In this document: piece by piece, positions 9,009 to 19,928 of the stretch
Numbering within the stretch: position 1 is the first letter of the stretch
Layout: every line of letters begins with the position of its first letter
Source of the DNA: Afipia felis ATCC 53690
Lineage (GTDB): Bacteria > Pseudomonadota > Alphaproteobacteria > Rhizobiales > Xanthobacteraceae
Assembly: GCF_000314735.2 (NCBI RefSeq)
Contig: NZ_KB375270.1
Span: 2,418,001 to 2,482,000, forward strand
Reading direction: 5' to 3'
DNA length: 64,000 nucleotides
Position numbers and translations under genes: made by a program
Notes under the pieces: generated by a model
Database searches by the model: none
The model's input: only the letters and a program-made list of their open reading frames with translations
What the model was told of the DNA's origin: nothing

Positions 9009-9095
9009 GGGTGCTTTATGACAAAAAGGTGCGGCAAAGTCTCGACGAAAGGCTGTGAAGCGGTGGTCCGGCTCTGGCGAACGCCGACGGCTTCA

Positions 9096-9125
9096 TAAAA
9101 AAAGCGGCCCGGAGGGGCCGCTTTT
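9096..9125 (-). terminator. Intrinsic terminator after ctaE
   Basis: Read on the minus strand, AAAAGCGGCCCC, a short loop and GGGCCGCTTTTTTT form a strong stem with a long T-tract, about 19 bases after the ctaE stop. It separates the oxidase structural and assembly genes from the DUF983-surf1-thrC group. Confidence 0.85.
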
Positions 9126-9143
9126 CTCTGCAAGTGATGCCGA

Positions 9144-10001
9144 TCAGTGGGCCGCGTGGGCCATGGTCTCCGCACCATGTCCCCAGACATAGATGCAGAT
9201 GAACAGGAACAGCCACACCACGTCGACGAAGTGCCAATACCAGGCAGCGAACTCGAAACCGAGATGCTGCTTTGGCGTGAAGTGGCCCATATAGGCGCGT
9301 ACCAGACAGACGATCAGGAAGATCGTGCCGACCAGAACGTGGAAGCCGTGGAAACCGGTCGCCATGAAGAAGGTCGAGCCATAGATATGGCCGGCGAAGG
9401 AGAACTCCGCGTGGCTGTATTCGAAGCCCTGCACGAAGGTGAAACACGCACCGAGCAGAACGGTCAGGATGAGACCCCACTTCAGGCCCTTGCGGTCGCC
9501 TTCGAGGAGCGCGTGGTGCGCCCAGGTCACGGTGGTGCCCGAGGTCAGCAGGATCAGCGTGTTGAGGAGCGGCAGGTGCCACGGATCGAAGGTCTCGATC
9601 CCCTTCGGTGGCCAGACGCCACCGAACAGCGCATCGCGGGTGAACTGTGCAGCATCGCCCGGAAACAGCGCGGCATTGAAATAGGCCCAGAACCACGCAA
9701 CGAAGAACATCACCTCGGAGGCGATGAACAGGATCATGCCGTAGCGGTGATGGAGCTGTACCACGCGGGTGTGGTCGCCCTTGTACTGCGCCTCGCGGAT
9801 AACGTCGCCCCACCAGCTCGCCATGGTGTAGAGCACGCCGATGGTGCCGATACCGAACACGATCGGAGCGGCGGCATACATGTGATGCATCCACGAGATC
9901 GCGCCGACCGCCATGACGAAGGCCGAAAATGAACCGACGAACGGCCAGGGGCTCGGATCGACAAGGTGGTAATCGTGATGTTTGACGTGCCCGCCAGCCA
10001 T
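9144..10001 (-). CDS. ctaE: Cytochrome c oxidase subunit III (aa3 type)
   Basis: This 285-residue protein has seven predicted membrane helices. Diagnostic stretches are [18 protein letters not shown], the [20 protein letters not shown] helix with the conserved glutamate, [14 protein letters not shown], and the terminal [20 protein letters not shown]. Subunit III supports proton uptake and protects subunit I. It is the last gene of the minus-strand cluster ctaC-ctaD-ctaB-small gene-ctaG-ctaE. Confidence 0.97.
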   Translation of the reverse strand: MAGGHVKHHDYHLVDPSPWPFVGSFSAFVMAVGAISWMHHMYAAAPIVFGIGTIGVLYTMASWWGDVIREAQYKGDHTRVVQLHHRYGMILFIASEVMFFVAWFWAYFNAALFPGDAAQFTRDALFGGVWPPKGIETFDPWHLPLLNTLILLTSGTTVTWAHHALLEGDRKGLKWGLILTVLLGACFTFVQGFEYSHAEFSFAGHIYGSTFFMATGFHGFHVLVGTIFLIVCLVRAYMGHFTPKQHLGFEFAAWYWHFVDVVWLFLFICIYVWGHGAETMAHAAH

Positions 10002-10056
10002 TTCGTTCTCCGTTTGCGGTGCCGGTTGCCCGGCGCTCGTATCAATTCACTCTAGT

Positions 10057-10674
10057 TTATAGGTTACTTTTGCGCTTGTCCGGCTCCGATGCCGCTACCG
10101 GCTTCGGCTCGGGGTTCTTCACCGGATAAAAGGTGTAGGACAGCGTGATGGTGTTGGTGCCGTCCTGATCGGAATCCTGCAGCATCGACGGATCGACATA
10201 GAACACCACCGCCATGTCGCGCTTTTCGTGCGGTGCGAAGGTCTGCTCGGTGAAGCAGAAGCAGTTGATCTTGGTGAAATACGCCCCGGTGGTCAGCGGC
10301 GTCACGTTGTAGCTCGCCTGCCCCGTGGTGGTGCGCGTGGACTGGTTGGTGACCGAATAATAGACCGTCGCGACTTCGCCGATCTTGACCCGAACTTCGT
10401 TCTGCTCGGGAACGAACTTCCACGGCAGCCCGCCCTGGATGTTCGAGTCGAAGCGGACAGTGACGGACCGATTGGTGATATGAGTCGGCGCCGAAGCCGC
10501 CACCTGGGTGGTGCCACCGAAGCCCGTGGCGCGGCAGAACCAGTTGTAAAACGGCACCGCCGCGTAAGACGCACCGACCATCAGCGCGACCACGAACCCG
10601 CAGATCGTCGCGACGAAAACGTCACGCGACATGCGCGGCTTACGGGGCGGTGTGGTTGGGGTTTCGTTGCTCAT
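10057..10674 (-). CDS. ctaG: Cytochrome c oxidase assembly protein CtaG (Cox11)
   Basis: This 205-residue copper chaperone has one N-terminal membrane anchor (about 23-43) and a periplasmic immunoglobulin-like domain. The copper-binding CFCF motif is intact in [10 protein letters not shown], and [16 protein letters not shown] is the family's conserved stretch after the anchor. Cox11 delivers copper to the CuB site of subunit I. It starts one base after the stop of the small upstream gene (TGA-C-ATG), so it is probably translated by coupling. Confidence 0.96.
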   Translation of the reverse strand: MSNETPTTPPRKPRMSRDVFVATICGFVVALMVGASYAAVPFYNWFCRATGFGGTTQVAASAPTHITNRSVTVRFDSNIQGGLPWKFVPEQNEVRVKIGEVATVYYSVTNQSTRTTTGQASYNVTPLTTGAYFTKINCFCFTEQTFAPHEKRDMAVVFYVDPSMLQDSDQDGTNTITLSYTFYPVKNPEPKPVAASEPDKRKSNL

Positions 10675-10675
10675 G

Positions 10676-10843
10676 TCACATCGGCCGAATCAGAACGGCC
10701 GGTCCCTTGACCAAGGTCACGGCGAAGAACAGCACCACCAGAATTCCGAGCGCCAACGCGATCGCGATCGACCGCTCCCGCCGTCTGCGCTTCTGCGCAT
10801 CCGTCAGCACGATCCCTTCTTCCTGGCGAGGCTCGTTGTCCAT
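10676..10843 (-). CDS. Small single-span membrane protein of the oxidase operon (CoxF-like)
   Basis: This 55-residue open frame lies between ctaB and ctaG. It begins [20 protein letters not shown], continues with a strongly basic stretch (KRRRRERS) and one hydrophobic helix (about residues 25-45, [20 protein letters not shown]), and ends in a short tail. A small protein of this type commonly sits at this spot in alphaproteobacterial oxidase operons and has been called CoxF. The spacing is tight (7 bases after ctaB, 1 base before ctaG). The function is unknown, and a role in assembly is inferred from position. Confidence 0.8.
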   Translation of the reverse strand: MDNEPRQEEGIVLTDAQKRRRRERSIAIALALGILVVLFFAVTLVKGPAVLIRPM

Positions 10844-10850
10844 CCATGCC

Positions 10851-11792
10851 CTACCAGACCATTGCCATCAGCGCGTTCGCTGCAACCTCGAGGGGCAGCA
10901 CCGCGAACAGCAGAAACAGATACAGCAGCGAAAACTTGAATAGCGCACGCGCAGCACGGTTTGCTTCCGTGCCGGTGCGGCGACGATAGACGTTGATCGC
11001 AAGCCACAGCATGCCCGCGCCGAGCACGACCGAGGTAACGCCATAGGCCACGCCGAAATAGCCGAGCGGCCAGGGCGAGATCGCAACCGCGACCAGCACG
11101 ATGGTGTAGAGCAAAATCTGCAGCCGCGTCGCATCGGGTCCGGCCACCACCGGCAGCATCGGGATGTTGGCGCGCGCGTAATCGTCGGAGCGGAACAGCG
11201 CCAGCGCCCAGAAGTGCGGCGGCGTCCACAGGAAGATGATGAGGAACAGGATGATCGGCTGCGGCGCGAGCGATCCGGTCGCGGCCGCCCAAGCCACCAC
11301 CGGCGGCAACGCGCCTGCCGCGCCGCCGATCACGATGTTCTGCGCGGTCCAGCGCTTCAGCCACATCGTGTAGACGACCACGTAGAAGAAGATCGTGAAG
11401 GCGAGCAGCGCACCGGCCAGCCAGTTCACCAGAATGCCGAGCGTCGCAACCGAGAAGATCGCAAGCGTGATACCAAAGGCGGCGGCTTCTGAGGAAGAAA
11501 TCCGGCCACGCGGAATCGGGCGATTGGCGGTGCGCGTCATCAGCGCGTCGACATCGCGCTCGTACCACATGTTCAGCGCGCCGGAGGCTCCGCCGCCGAC
11601 GGCGATGCAAAGGATCGAGGTGATGGCGAGAACCGGATGCAAATGGCCCGGCGCGATCACGAGCCCAACGAGCGCGGTGAACACCACAAGCGACATCACC
11701 CGCGGCTTCAGCAGCGCGATGTAGTCAGAAACGCCCGCCTCGGAAATGATGAGAGGGGAATATTCGACCGAATGTTGCTCGATGACGGACAA
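10851..11792 (-). CDS. ctaB: Protoheme IX farnesyltransferase (heme O synthase)
   Basis: This 313-residue polytopic UbiA-superfamily prenyltransferase adds a farnesyl group to heme b on the way to heme a. The first Asp-rich motif [15 protein letters not shown] and the second region [15 protein letters not shown] are both present, as is the [12 protein letters not shown] loop. I choose the TTG at 11792 as start because AAGGAG lies 10 bases upstream. A GTG at 11834 would add 14 residues. It precedes the CoxF-like gene and ctaG in the operon. Confidence 0.93.
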   Translation of the reverse strand: MSVIEQHSVEYSPLIISEAGVSDYIALLKPRVMSLVVFTALVGLVIAPGHLHPVLAITSILCIAVGGGASGALNMWYERDVDALMTRTANRPIPRGRISSSEAAAFGITLAIFSVATLGILVNWLAGALLAFTIFFYVVVYTMWLKRWTAQNIVIGGAAGALPPVVAWAAATGSLAPQPIILFLIIFLWTPPHFWALALFRSDDYARANIPMLPVVAGPDATRLQILLYTIVLVAVAISPWPLGYFGVAYGVTSVVLGAGMLWLAINVYRRRTGTEANRAARALFKFSLLYLFLLFAVLPLEVAANALMAMVW

Positions 11793-11901
11793 GTCCGAAC
11801 GACTCCTTGGATAGCCCCTGTCCGCCACGGCCACGCCATGACGGCGAAGCTATGGCGGACAAGTTACTGGCGCGCCGTGCCTTGCGGCACGGCGGCGCGG
11901 A

Positions 11902-13530
<1,629 letters not shown>

Positions 13531-13591
13531 CTAATCCTTTGAACTTTGCAGTTCGTAACCTTGCGGTTGCCTTCTCAAGTGTGACGCCGCG

Positions 13592-14437
13592 TCAGTGCGC
13601 GGCAGCCTCGATTGAGGCGAAAGTGCTGTTGCGGGCGGAAGCGAACTTCTTCTGTGCTTCGGCAACCCACTTCTGGAATTCCTCGTCGGTCACGACGCGG
13701 ATAGCAATCGGCATATAGGCGTGATCCTTGCCGCAAAGCTCGGAGCACTGGCCGTAAAACATGCCGGTGTGTTCGGCCTTGAACCAGGTTTCGTTGAGAC
13801 GGCCCGGAACGGCGTCGATCTTGATGCCAAAGGCGGGAACCGCGAAGGAGTGGATGACGTCGGCGCCGATCACCTGGACGCGAACCACCTTGTTCACCGG
13901 CACCACCACCTCGTTATCCACCGCCAGAAGGCGCGGCTGCTTGTCAGTCGCCATCAGCGAGTCGAACTCGAACTTGCCGTTATCGGGATAAGAGTAGGTC
14001 CAGTACCACTGCTTGCCGGTGGCCTTGATCGTGAGATCGGACTTCGGAATGTCCAGCTCGGTGAACAGAAGGCGGAACGACGGCACCGAGATGCCGACAA
14101 GGATCAGCACCGGAACGATGGTCCAGACAACTTCGATCAGCGTGTGATGCGTGGTCTTGGACGCGACCGGGTTGGCCTTGGCGTTGAACTTGAAGATGAC
14201 GATGAGGAGAAGGACGAGAACGAAGAGGACAATGGCGGAGATCAGCCAGAGCAGGAAATCGTGGAACCAGATGATGTTCTCCATCACCGGCGTCGCAGCC
14301 CTCTGGAGATGCATCTCCCATTCCTGAGGTTGCCCCATGACTTCGGCTGCCATCGCCACGCCGCTCATGACAAAGGTCGCGGCGACGACGCCAATCCCCT
14401 TCAATCCGCGGCTCATCCAGCCCCTCGACAACTTCAT
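13592..14437 (-). CDS. ctaC: Cytochrome c oxidase subunit II (aa3 type)
   Basis: This 281-residue electron-entry subunit has a signal-like N-terminus ending near VAMAAEVMG, two membrane helices (about 50-125 region), and a periplasmic cupredoxin domain. The CuA site is complete in YGQCSELCGKDHAYMPI with both cysteines, the histidine and the methionine, and the upstream CuA histidine is in VIGADVIHSFAVP. The ATG at 14437 is preferred over a GTG three codons earlier because AGGAG then sits ten bases upstream. It is the first gene of the cluster. Confidence 0.97.
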   Translation of the reverse strand: MKLSRGWMSRGLKGIGVVAATFVMSGVAMAAEVMGQPQEWEMHLQRAATPVMENIIWFHDFLLWLISAIVLFVLVLLLIVIFKFNAKANPVASKTTHHTLIEVVWTIVPVLILVGISVPSFRLLFTELDIPKSDLTIKATGKQWYWTYSYPDNGKFEFDSLMATDKQPRLLAVDNEVVVPVNKVVRVQVIGADVIHSFAVPAFGIKIDAVPGRLNETWFKAEHTGMFYGQCSELCGKDHAYMPIAIRVVTDEEFQKWVAEAQKKFASARNSTFASIEAAAH

Positions 14438-14860
14438 GCCGCTCACGCTCCTATATCCATAGCTCCTGAGGCCTGCCGCTCGGCAAACCTCACTTCATCC
14501 CCGTCGCCATTCTTTTTAGGGCTGTCAGACCGCAATTAGAACGCGTCGAATTCCCGCTTCTCAAACCATAATTTGATGCCTACCGCAATGTACCTCATTC
14601 GCGAGCCAGCGTTGCGGAAATTGATCGCCGGAATCGAGGAAAAACCCAGCCTTTCCGGGGGTCGGACTGGCCCCGCTGGCGGATTGTCCGTTGCAGGCGC
14701 ATGATCGTCCGTTGTAGGCAGACCGGGCAGTGCGGCGGCGGCCCGATTCGGCCGCTTTTGGCCTTGCGGCGTCGTTTGTCGCCCTGAAGGCGCCGTCATT
14801 GCCCTGTCAATGACCCTGAAACGGACGAATGGCTCGAAACCGACTGAGAAAGCGCCCGGA
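14438..14860. other. Divergent intergenic region between ctaC and the IalB gene
   Basis: This 423-base region must contain the promoters of the oxidase operon (minus) and the IalB gene (plus). The stretch at 14525-14600 is relatively AT-rich. Two near-identical 13-mers lie at 14686-14698 and 14707-14719 (see the separate entry). Open frames here are fragmentary and carry no recognisable family, so I see no gene. Confidence 0.6.
14686..14719. repeat. Pair of 13-base direct repeats in the ctaC/IalB intergenic region
   Basis: GTCCGTTGCAGGC at 14686-14698 and GTCCGTTGTAGGC at 14707-14719 differ at one base and are spaced by 21 bases start to start, two helical turns. This is the arrangement expected for a dimeric or paired regulator site, but no known consensus is matched. 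It could also be a small chance duplication. Confidence 0.4.
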
Positions 14861-15403
14861 ATGAAATTTGTCGACAAGCCCGGCATTCCTGCCGCCCGCC
14901 TGCGGGGCACCCTCGCCGCCCTGATCCTGGCGGTCTGCGCCCTCGGTTTCGCCAGTACGACACCGGTTTACGCGCAAGGCGCGGTCAAATCGGTCAGCGG
15001 CGACTGGCAGATCCGCTGCGACACTCCGGCGGGCGCCCAGACCGAACAATGCGCGCTGATCCAGAGCGTGGTGGCGGAGGATCGCGCCAATGCCGGGCTG
15101 ACGGTCATCATTCTCAAAACAGCCGATCAGAAAAACAAATTGATGCGCGTGGTCGCACCTCTCGGCGTGCTCCTCCCCTCCGGTCTCGGATTGAAGCTCG
15201 ACGACAAGGACGTCGGCCGCGCCGGTTTCGTGCGCTGTCTGCCGAACGGATGCGTCGCCGAAATCGTGATGGACGACAAGCTGCTTGACCAGCTCAAGAC
15301 CGCGAAAACCGCGACATTCATCATTTTCGAGACGCCCGAGGAAGGCATCGGCTTCCCGCTCAGTCTCAAAGGTCTGAGCGAAGGTTACGCCAAACTACCG
15401 TAA
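14861..15403 (+). CDS. Invasion-associated locus B (IalB) family protein
   Basis: This 180-residue exported protein has a signal peptide ending near TPVYAQ (about residues 35-40). The mature part begins KSVSGDWQIRCDTPAGAQ and contains ERA-like turns typical of IalB (QCALIQSVV), the LGLKLDD segment and RCLPNGCVAE with a likely disulfide. IalB was named in Bartonella for erythrocyte invasion, but homologues are universal in free-living relatives and the function there is unclear. An in-frame ATG at 14810 would add 17 residues. The start at 14861 puts the signal peptide closer to the N-terminus and has GAGAAAG upstream. Confidence 0.85.
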   Translation: MKFVDKPGIPAARLRGTLAALILAVCALGFASTTPVYAQGAVKSVSGDWQIRCDTPAGAQTEQCALIQSVVAEDRANAGLTVIILKTADQKNKLMRVVAPLGVLLPSGLGLKLDDKDVGRAGFVRCLPNGCVAEIVMDDKLLDQLKTAKTATFIIFETPEEGIGFPLSLKGLSEGYAKLP

Positions 15404-15530
15404 CCAGACCTCCCCTCGGCGGCTGCGGCACCCTATCTGTGCCTTGATCTTTGACTTGCCGCCATTCCGCCCGGATGCACAGGTTCGCTCGGCGGAACAA
15501 TTTTGATGTTGCCGACGCGCGGAGCGCCCA

Positions 15531-16958
15531 ATGACCCAACCCCAGTCCACCTCCCTGATCGACCGCGCCGGGCTCGACCGCGACGATGTCCGCAAGGAAA
15601 TCATCCGCGGCCTCGGTGGTGCCGACGACGGCGAACTGTTCATGGAATACCGCCAGTCGGAAGGTCTCGCGTTCGACAACGGTCGCCTCAAGCAGGCCAC
15701 CTATGACACCGCACAGGGCTTCGGCCTGCGCGCCGTGAAGGACGACGCGGTCGGCTACGCTCATTCCTCCGATATGTCGCTGTCGGCAATCGCGCGGGCA
15801 GCCGACGCCGTCGCGGCGGTCCGTGGCGGCTATTCCGGCACCTTCGCAAGCCCGCCGCCCCACACCAACGTACGATTGTACGGCGACGCCAACCCGCTCG
15901 ACGGCGAAGCTTTCGAGACCAAGGTGAAGCTGCTCGCCGAGATCGACGCCTATGTCCGCGAGAAGGACCCGCGCGTGCGTCAGGTTTCGGTCAGCCTGGG
16001 CGCAACCTGGCAGGTGGTGGAGATCGTGCGTCCGGACGGCGAGAGCTATCGCGACATCCGCCCGCTCGTGCGCGTCAACGTATCGGTGGTCGCCGGTTCC
16101 GGCGACCGGCAGGAAACCGGCAGCCAGGGCTATGGCGGGCGCGAGGGTTATACGCGCTTCATCGAGACCAAGGCGTGGCGGACCGCCGCCGACGCTGCGA
16201 TCCGTCAGGCGCTGCTCAATCTGGAAGCGGTGCCTGCGCCCGCGGGCGAAATGGATGTCGTGCTCGGCCCCGGCTGGCCCGGCGTGATGCTGCATGAAGC
16301 GGTCGGCCACGGCCTCGAGGGCGATTTCAACCGCAAGGAGACCTCGGCCTTCGCGGGCCTGATGGGCCAGCAGGTCGCCGCCAAGGGCGTCACCGTGGTC
16401 GATGACGGCACCATCGCGGCGCGGCGCGGATCGCTGTCGATCGATGACGAAGGCACGCCCACCAACCGAACCTTGCTGATCGAGGACGGCATTCTCGTCG
16501 GCTACATGCAGGACCGGCAGAACGCGCGGCTGATGAAGATGAAGCCGACCGGCAACGGCAGGCGCGAATCTTACGCCCACGTGCCGATGCCGCGCATGAC
16601 CAACACCTACATGCTGGCAGGCGAGCGCGACCCGGCGGAGATTCTCGCCTCGGTGAAGAACGGCATCTACGCGGTGAATTTCGGCGGCGGACAGGTCGAC
16701 ATCACCTCGGGCAAATATGTCTTCCAGTGCACCGAGGCCTACAGGATCGAGAACGGCAAGATCGGCGCCCCGCTGAAGGGCGCGATGCTGATCGGCAACG
16801 GCCCGACCGACCTGCACCGCATCTCGATGATCGGCAACGATCTCGAACTCGATGCGGGAATCGGGACTTGCGGCAAGAACGGACAGGGCGTGCCGGTCGG
16901 CGTCGGCCAGCCGACCCTGCGGATGGATCGCATCACCGTGGGCGGAACAGGCGCATGA
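15531..16958 (+). CDS. tldD: Metalloprotease TldD
   Basis: This 475-residue cytoplasmic zinc protease of the TldD/PmbA family has the zinc motif HEAVGH starting at H255, in VMLHEAVGHGLEGDFNRK, and the third ligand C400 in YVFQCTEAYRIENG. The C-terminal DAGIGTCGKNGQGVPVGVGQ is the family signature. TldD works with TldE in E. coli to degrade unfolded peptides and mature microcin precursors. No tldE copy lies in this window. The stop overlaps the start of the signal peptidase gene by four bases (ATGA), indicating coupled translation. Confidence 0.95.
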   Translation: MTQPQSTSLIDRAGLDRDDVRKEIIRGLGGADDGELFMEYRQSEGLAFDNGRLKQATYDTAQGFGLRAVKDDAVGYAHSSDMSLSAIARAADAVAAVRGGYSGTFASPPPHTNVRLYGDANPLDGEAFETKVKLLAEIDAYVREKDPRVRQVSVSLGATWQVVEIVRPDGESYRDIRPLVRVNVSVVAGSGDRQETGSQGYGGREGYTRFIETKAWRTAADAAIRQALLNLEAVPAPAGEMDVVLGPGWPGVMLHEAVGHGLEGDFNRKETSAFAGLMGQQVAAKGVTVVDDGTIAARRGSLSIDDEGTPTNRTLLIEDGILVGYMQDRQNARLMKMKPTGNGRRESYAHVPMPRMTNTYMLAGERDPAEILASVKNGIYAVNFGGGQVDITSGKYVFQCTEAYRIENGKIGAPLKGAMLIGNGPTDLHRISMIGNDLELDAGIGTCGKNGQGVPVGVGQPTLRMDRITVGGTGA

Positions 16959-17722
16959 CAACGACGACCACACCGGCGAAACCGCAACGCGGATGGACAC
17001 GCGCGCTTGGCGAGATCGTGGCTGCCTTCCTCGTCGTGATGGCGGCGAAAGCAGCACTGGCCGAGCCCTTCTACGTGCCCTCCGCCTCGATGGAACCCAC
17101 GCTTTTGATCGGCGATGCGCTGCTCGCGACGAAGTTCTCTTACGGCTATGGCACCGCATCGTTGCCGTTGAACATCTCTGTGCCGACGAGCGGTCGGGTG
17201 TTCGGCAACCTGCCCGAGCGCGGCGATGTCGTGGTTTTCCGCTGGCCGGGCGACACGTCGCAGGCGTGGGTGAAACGCGTGATCGGCTTGCCAGGCGACC
17301 GGGTGCAGATGCGCGACGGACGGCTGTGGCTCAACGGCAAGCCCGTGCCGGTGTCCGCCGACGGCTTCGGCGACGCCGAGAACGAAGACGGCGGCACGCT
17401 GCCTGCGGCACGCTACACCGAGACGCTGCCCGGTGGACACAGCCACACCTTCTTCAAGCTGCGCACCCACGGCGCGCTCGACAACACCGATGAAGTCACG
17501 GTGCCATCCGGCGAACTCTTCGTGATGGGCGACAACCGCGACAATTCCGCTGACAGCCGCGTGCCGGTGGCGGAAGGCGGCGTCGGGCTGCTGCCGGTCG
17601 ACAATCTGGTCGGTCGCGTCGACACCGTGATCGGCTCATGGGACATCGCCGCCAAGCGACAGCCGATCTGGAACTGGCCATCGGGCCTGCGCCTGTCGCG
17701 AACGTTTTCGTCGGTGCAGTGA
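16955..17722 (+). CDS. lepB: Signal peptidase I
   Basis: This 255-residue type I signal peptidase has a Ser/Lys dyad at S45 (PSASMEPTLLIGD) and K108 (WVKRVIGLPGDRV), and the conserved C-terminal box VMGDNRDNSADSR. There is a single N-terminal membrane helix (about 18-36). The coupling to tldD through an ATGA overlap is notable because lepB usually sits beside rnc and era, so this may be a second paralogue. Whether another copy exists elsewhere in the genome cannot be told here. Confidence 0.93.
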   Translation: MTTTTTPAKPQRGWTRALGEIVAAFLVVMAAKAALAEPFYVPSASMEPTLLIGDALLATKFSYGYGTASLPLNISVPTSGRVFGNLPERGDVVVFRWPGDTSQAWVKRVIGLPGDRVQMRDGRLWLNGKPVPVSADGFGDAENEDGGTLPAARYTETLPGGHSHTFFKLRTHGALDNTDEVTVPSGELFVMGDNRDNSADSRVPVAEGGVGLLPVDNLVGRVDTVIGSWDIAAKRQPIWNWPSGLRLSRTFSSVQ

Positions 17723-17731
17723 GAACGAGAG

Positions 17732-18316
17732 TTAACGCACCACGCCGGAGATGAATCCCGGCTTGCGCCGTGGCGGCTTGATGCGATCCTTCAGATAGCA
17801 GCGTGCATCACGGCCGACATAACCGGGTCGCGCGTAGGTCCACGCGCGGCAGCGGTTGTCGGCCTCACACGCCGCCTTGCAGTGATCGCCTTCGGTATCG
17901 GCCGGCACCGAAATGCTGCGATAGTCGCCGCCAAAACGATCGGTGGCGATCTCGATCTTGCGGTTGCGTAATTCGACGACGCCGGCACCTCGCACGCCCG
18001 AGACGCAGCAGGTGTCCGCGGTGCGACGCGGCACGCCGCTCTTCAGCCAGCAGATCGCGCTGTCACGCTTGGCGGTCGGATAGTTGAAGCTCCATGAACG
18101 GCAGCGCCGGTCCCGCTCGCAGGCGAGCGCGCAGGCTGCCGGATCGCCGGACAGAATTTCCGAATGCGCGTAATCCCCACCGGGGCGGTCGAAATTGGCC
18201 TGGGCGTGAGCGGGTGACGGCATCGTCAAAGGCATCAGCACCGCAGCCAAGGCAAAAATCGCCAGAAGCTGCGCGGGCCGCAGGAACAAACATCTGAAAG
18301 TATGAAATACAGACAT
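17732..18316 (-). CDS. Secreted protein with two PAN/Apple domains
   Basis: This product of about 194 residues begins at the ATG at 18316 with a signal peptide (LLAIFALAAVLMPLTMPSPA, cleavage after HAQ). Two PAN/Apple-type modules follow. The first is about 40-110, with GGDYAHSEILSGDPAACALA, CERDRRCRSWSFNY and CWLKS. The second is about 125-190, with GGDYRSISVPADTEGDHCKA, CEADNRCRAWTYARPG and CYLKD. The repeated G-G-D-Y and C-x-x-x-C spacing shows an internal duplication. PAN modules bind proteins or carbohydrates. The target is unknown. Convergent with lepB, ten bases apart. Confidence 0.85.
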   Translation of the reverse strand: MSVFHTFRCLFLRPAQLLAIFALAAVLMPLTMPSPAHAQANFDRPGGDYAHSEILSGDPAACALACERDRRCRSWSFNYPTAKRDSAICWLKSGVPRRTADTCCVSGVRGAGVVELRNRKIEIATDRFGGDYRSISVPADTEGDHCKAACEADNRCRAWTYARPGYVGRDARCYLKDRIKPPRRKPGFISGVVR

Positions 18317-18461
18317 GCCAACATGACTTTCAGAAACCGGACCGGCACCGCGGACGGTCCGCCGCGTTGCCATCCAAGCGCGGCTTTCCTGTATCGCAGA
18401 TGAATGTCAGCGAAGGCGCTGCGCTGCCGCGACGGCAAACCGTCGCAAATCTTCGATACCT

Positions 18462-19832
18462 CTAAAAAGCGTAGGCGTCATAGACTGGATCGACAGAGCC
18501 GCCCCAGACCCCATTAAATTTTGTCAACATTTCCTCCGCCGGAGTACGCCCGGCGTCGATAATCCGATCGAGCGGCTCGAGGAATCGTGATTCGTCGCGG
18601 CCCAGATGATCAACACGGGCGCGGCGACGCAGACCTGCGTGTGCCAGCACCAGGCATTCGCGTGCCACTTCGAAAATGTAGCGCTTGCCGACAGGCGTCT
18701 TGAAGCCGAGGCGCGGCACGGCATCGCGCATGGCTTGACGCGTTGCGGTATCCCATTCCCGAGCGATATCCCACGCCGCGTCGAGGCTGACGTCGTCATA
18801 GAGCAGGCCCGCCCAGAACGCCGGCAGCGCCGGCAATTGCTGCAGCGGCACGCCGTCGGCGCCACGCATTTCCAGGTAACGCTTCAGGCGCACCTCGGGA
18901 AAGATCGTCGACAGATGATTGGCCCAGTCCGACAACGTCGGCTTCTCACCCGGAAACTTCGGATTCCTGCCTTCGAAAAAATCGCGGAAGGAAGAGCCCG
19001 AGACATCGATGTAATCGTCGCCGCGCTTGACGAAATACATCGGCACGTCGAGCGCGTAATCGACCCAGCGCTCAAATCCCATGCCGTCCTCGAACGCCCA
19101 CGGGATCATGCCCGCACGGGCGTTGTCGGTGTCGCGCCAGATTTCCGAGCGGAAGGAGAGAAAGCCGTTGGGCTTGCCTTCAGTGAAGGGCGAGTTGGCG
19201 AACAGCGCCGTCGCGATCGGCTGCAGCGCCAATGACACGCGCAGCTTCTTCACCATGTCGGCTTCCGATGAGAAGTCGAGATTGGCCTGTACGGTGCAGG
19301 TCCGGTACATCATGTCGAGGCCGTAGCGGCCGACCGTCGGCATGTAACGCGTCATGATGCCGTAGCGGCCCTTCGGCATCGCCGGGATATCTTCGCGCGA
19401 CCATGATGGCGTCATGCCGAGACCCAGAAAGCCGATGCCAAGCGGCTCGGCGACTTCGCGCACCTGCGCGAGATGCGCGGCCAATTCCACCGAGGTCTGA
19501 TGGATGTTGTCGAGCGGCGCGCCCGACAATTCAAACTGCCCGCCTGGCTCGAGCGAAATCGCGCCGCCGCCGGTCACATCGTACAAACCGATGCTGTTGC
19601 CGCGCTCCATGATCGGCTCCCAGCCGAGCAGGAGGCGCATGCCTTCCAGCAACGTACCGATGCCGCGCGGGCCTTCGTAGGGGACGGGGCGATGCCCCTT
19701 CAATGTAAACGGCGTCTTCTCGTGCTCGGTGCCGATCTTGAATTCGGACTTGGGCTTGCTGCCCTCTTCGAGCCATCCGACCAGCGCATCGCGCGAATCG
19801 AGCGGGGTCATATCAATCTGGTCACGCGCCAT
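18462..19832 (-). CDS. gshA: Glutamate-cysteine ligase, plant/alphaproteobacterial type
   Basis: This 456-residue enzyme makes gamma-glutamylcysteine, the first step of glutathione synthesis. FKIGTEHEKTPFTLKGHRPV is the ATP/glutamate-binding opening of the class, and GGGAISLEPGGQFELSGAPL and MMYRTCTVQANLDFSSEADM are strongly conserved in the GCS2-type proteobacterial and plant enzymes. The ATG at 19832 has GAAGG seven bases upstream. An in-frame extension to 19907 lacks similarity and is rejected. The plant enzyme is redox-regulated by a disulfide. I did not try to assign those cysteines. Confidence 0.95.
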   Translation of the reverse strand: MARDQIDMTPLDSRDALVGWLEEGSKPKSEFKIGTEHEKTPFTLKGHRPVPYEGPRGIGTLLEGMRLLLGWEPIMERGNSIGLYDVTGGGAISLEPGGQFELSGAPLDNIHQTSVELAAHLAQVREVAEPLGIGFLGLGMTPSWSREDIPAMPKGRYGIMTRYMPTVGRYGLDMMYRTCTVQANLDFSSEADMVKKLRVSLALQPIATALFANSPFTEGKPNGFLSFRSEIWRDTDNARAGMIPWAFEDGMGFERWVDYALDVPMYFVKRGDDYIDVSGSSFRDFFEGRNPKFPGEKPTLSDWANHLSTIFPEVRLKRYLEMRGADGVPLQQLPALPAFWAGLLYDDVSLDAAWDIAREWDTATRQAMRDAVPRLGFKTPVGKRYIFEVARECLVLAHAGLRRRARVDHLGRDESRFLEPLDRIIDAGRTPAEEMLTKFNGVWGGSVDPVYDAYAF

Positions 19833-19928
19833 GCGGCACCTTCTCAAAATGCGCCGTGAACGACGCAGGCCGCCGGGGGCAACGGGCGTTCCCACCCGTA
19901 GACACAAGTGGTGAATAAAATCTCATTG

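Noticed and set aside
15366..17159. 597-codon open frame antisense to tldD
   Set aside because: No recognisable motif, covers two genuine coupled genes on the other strand.
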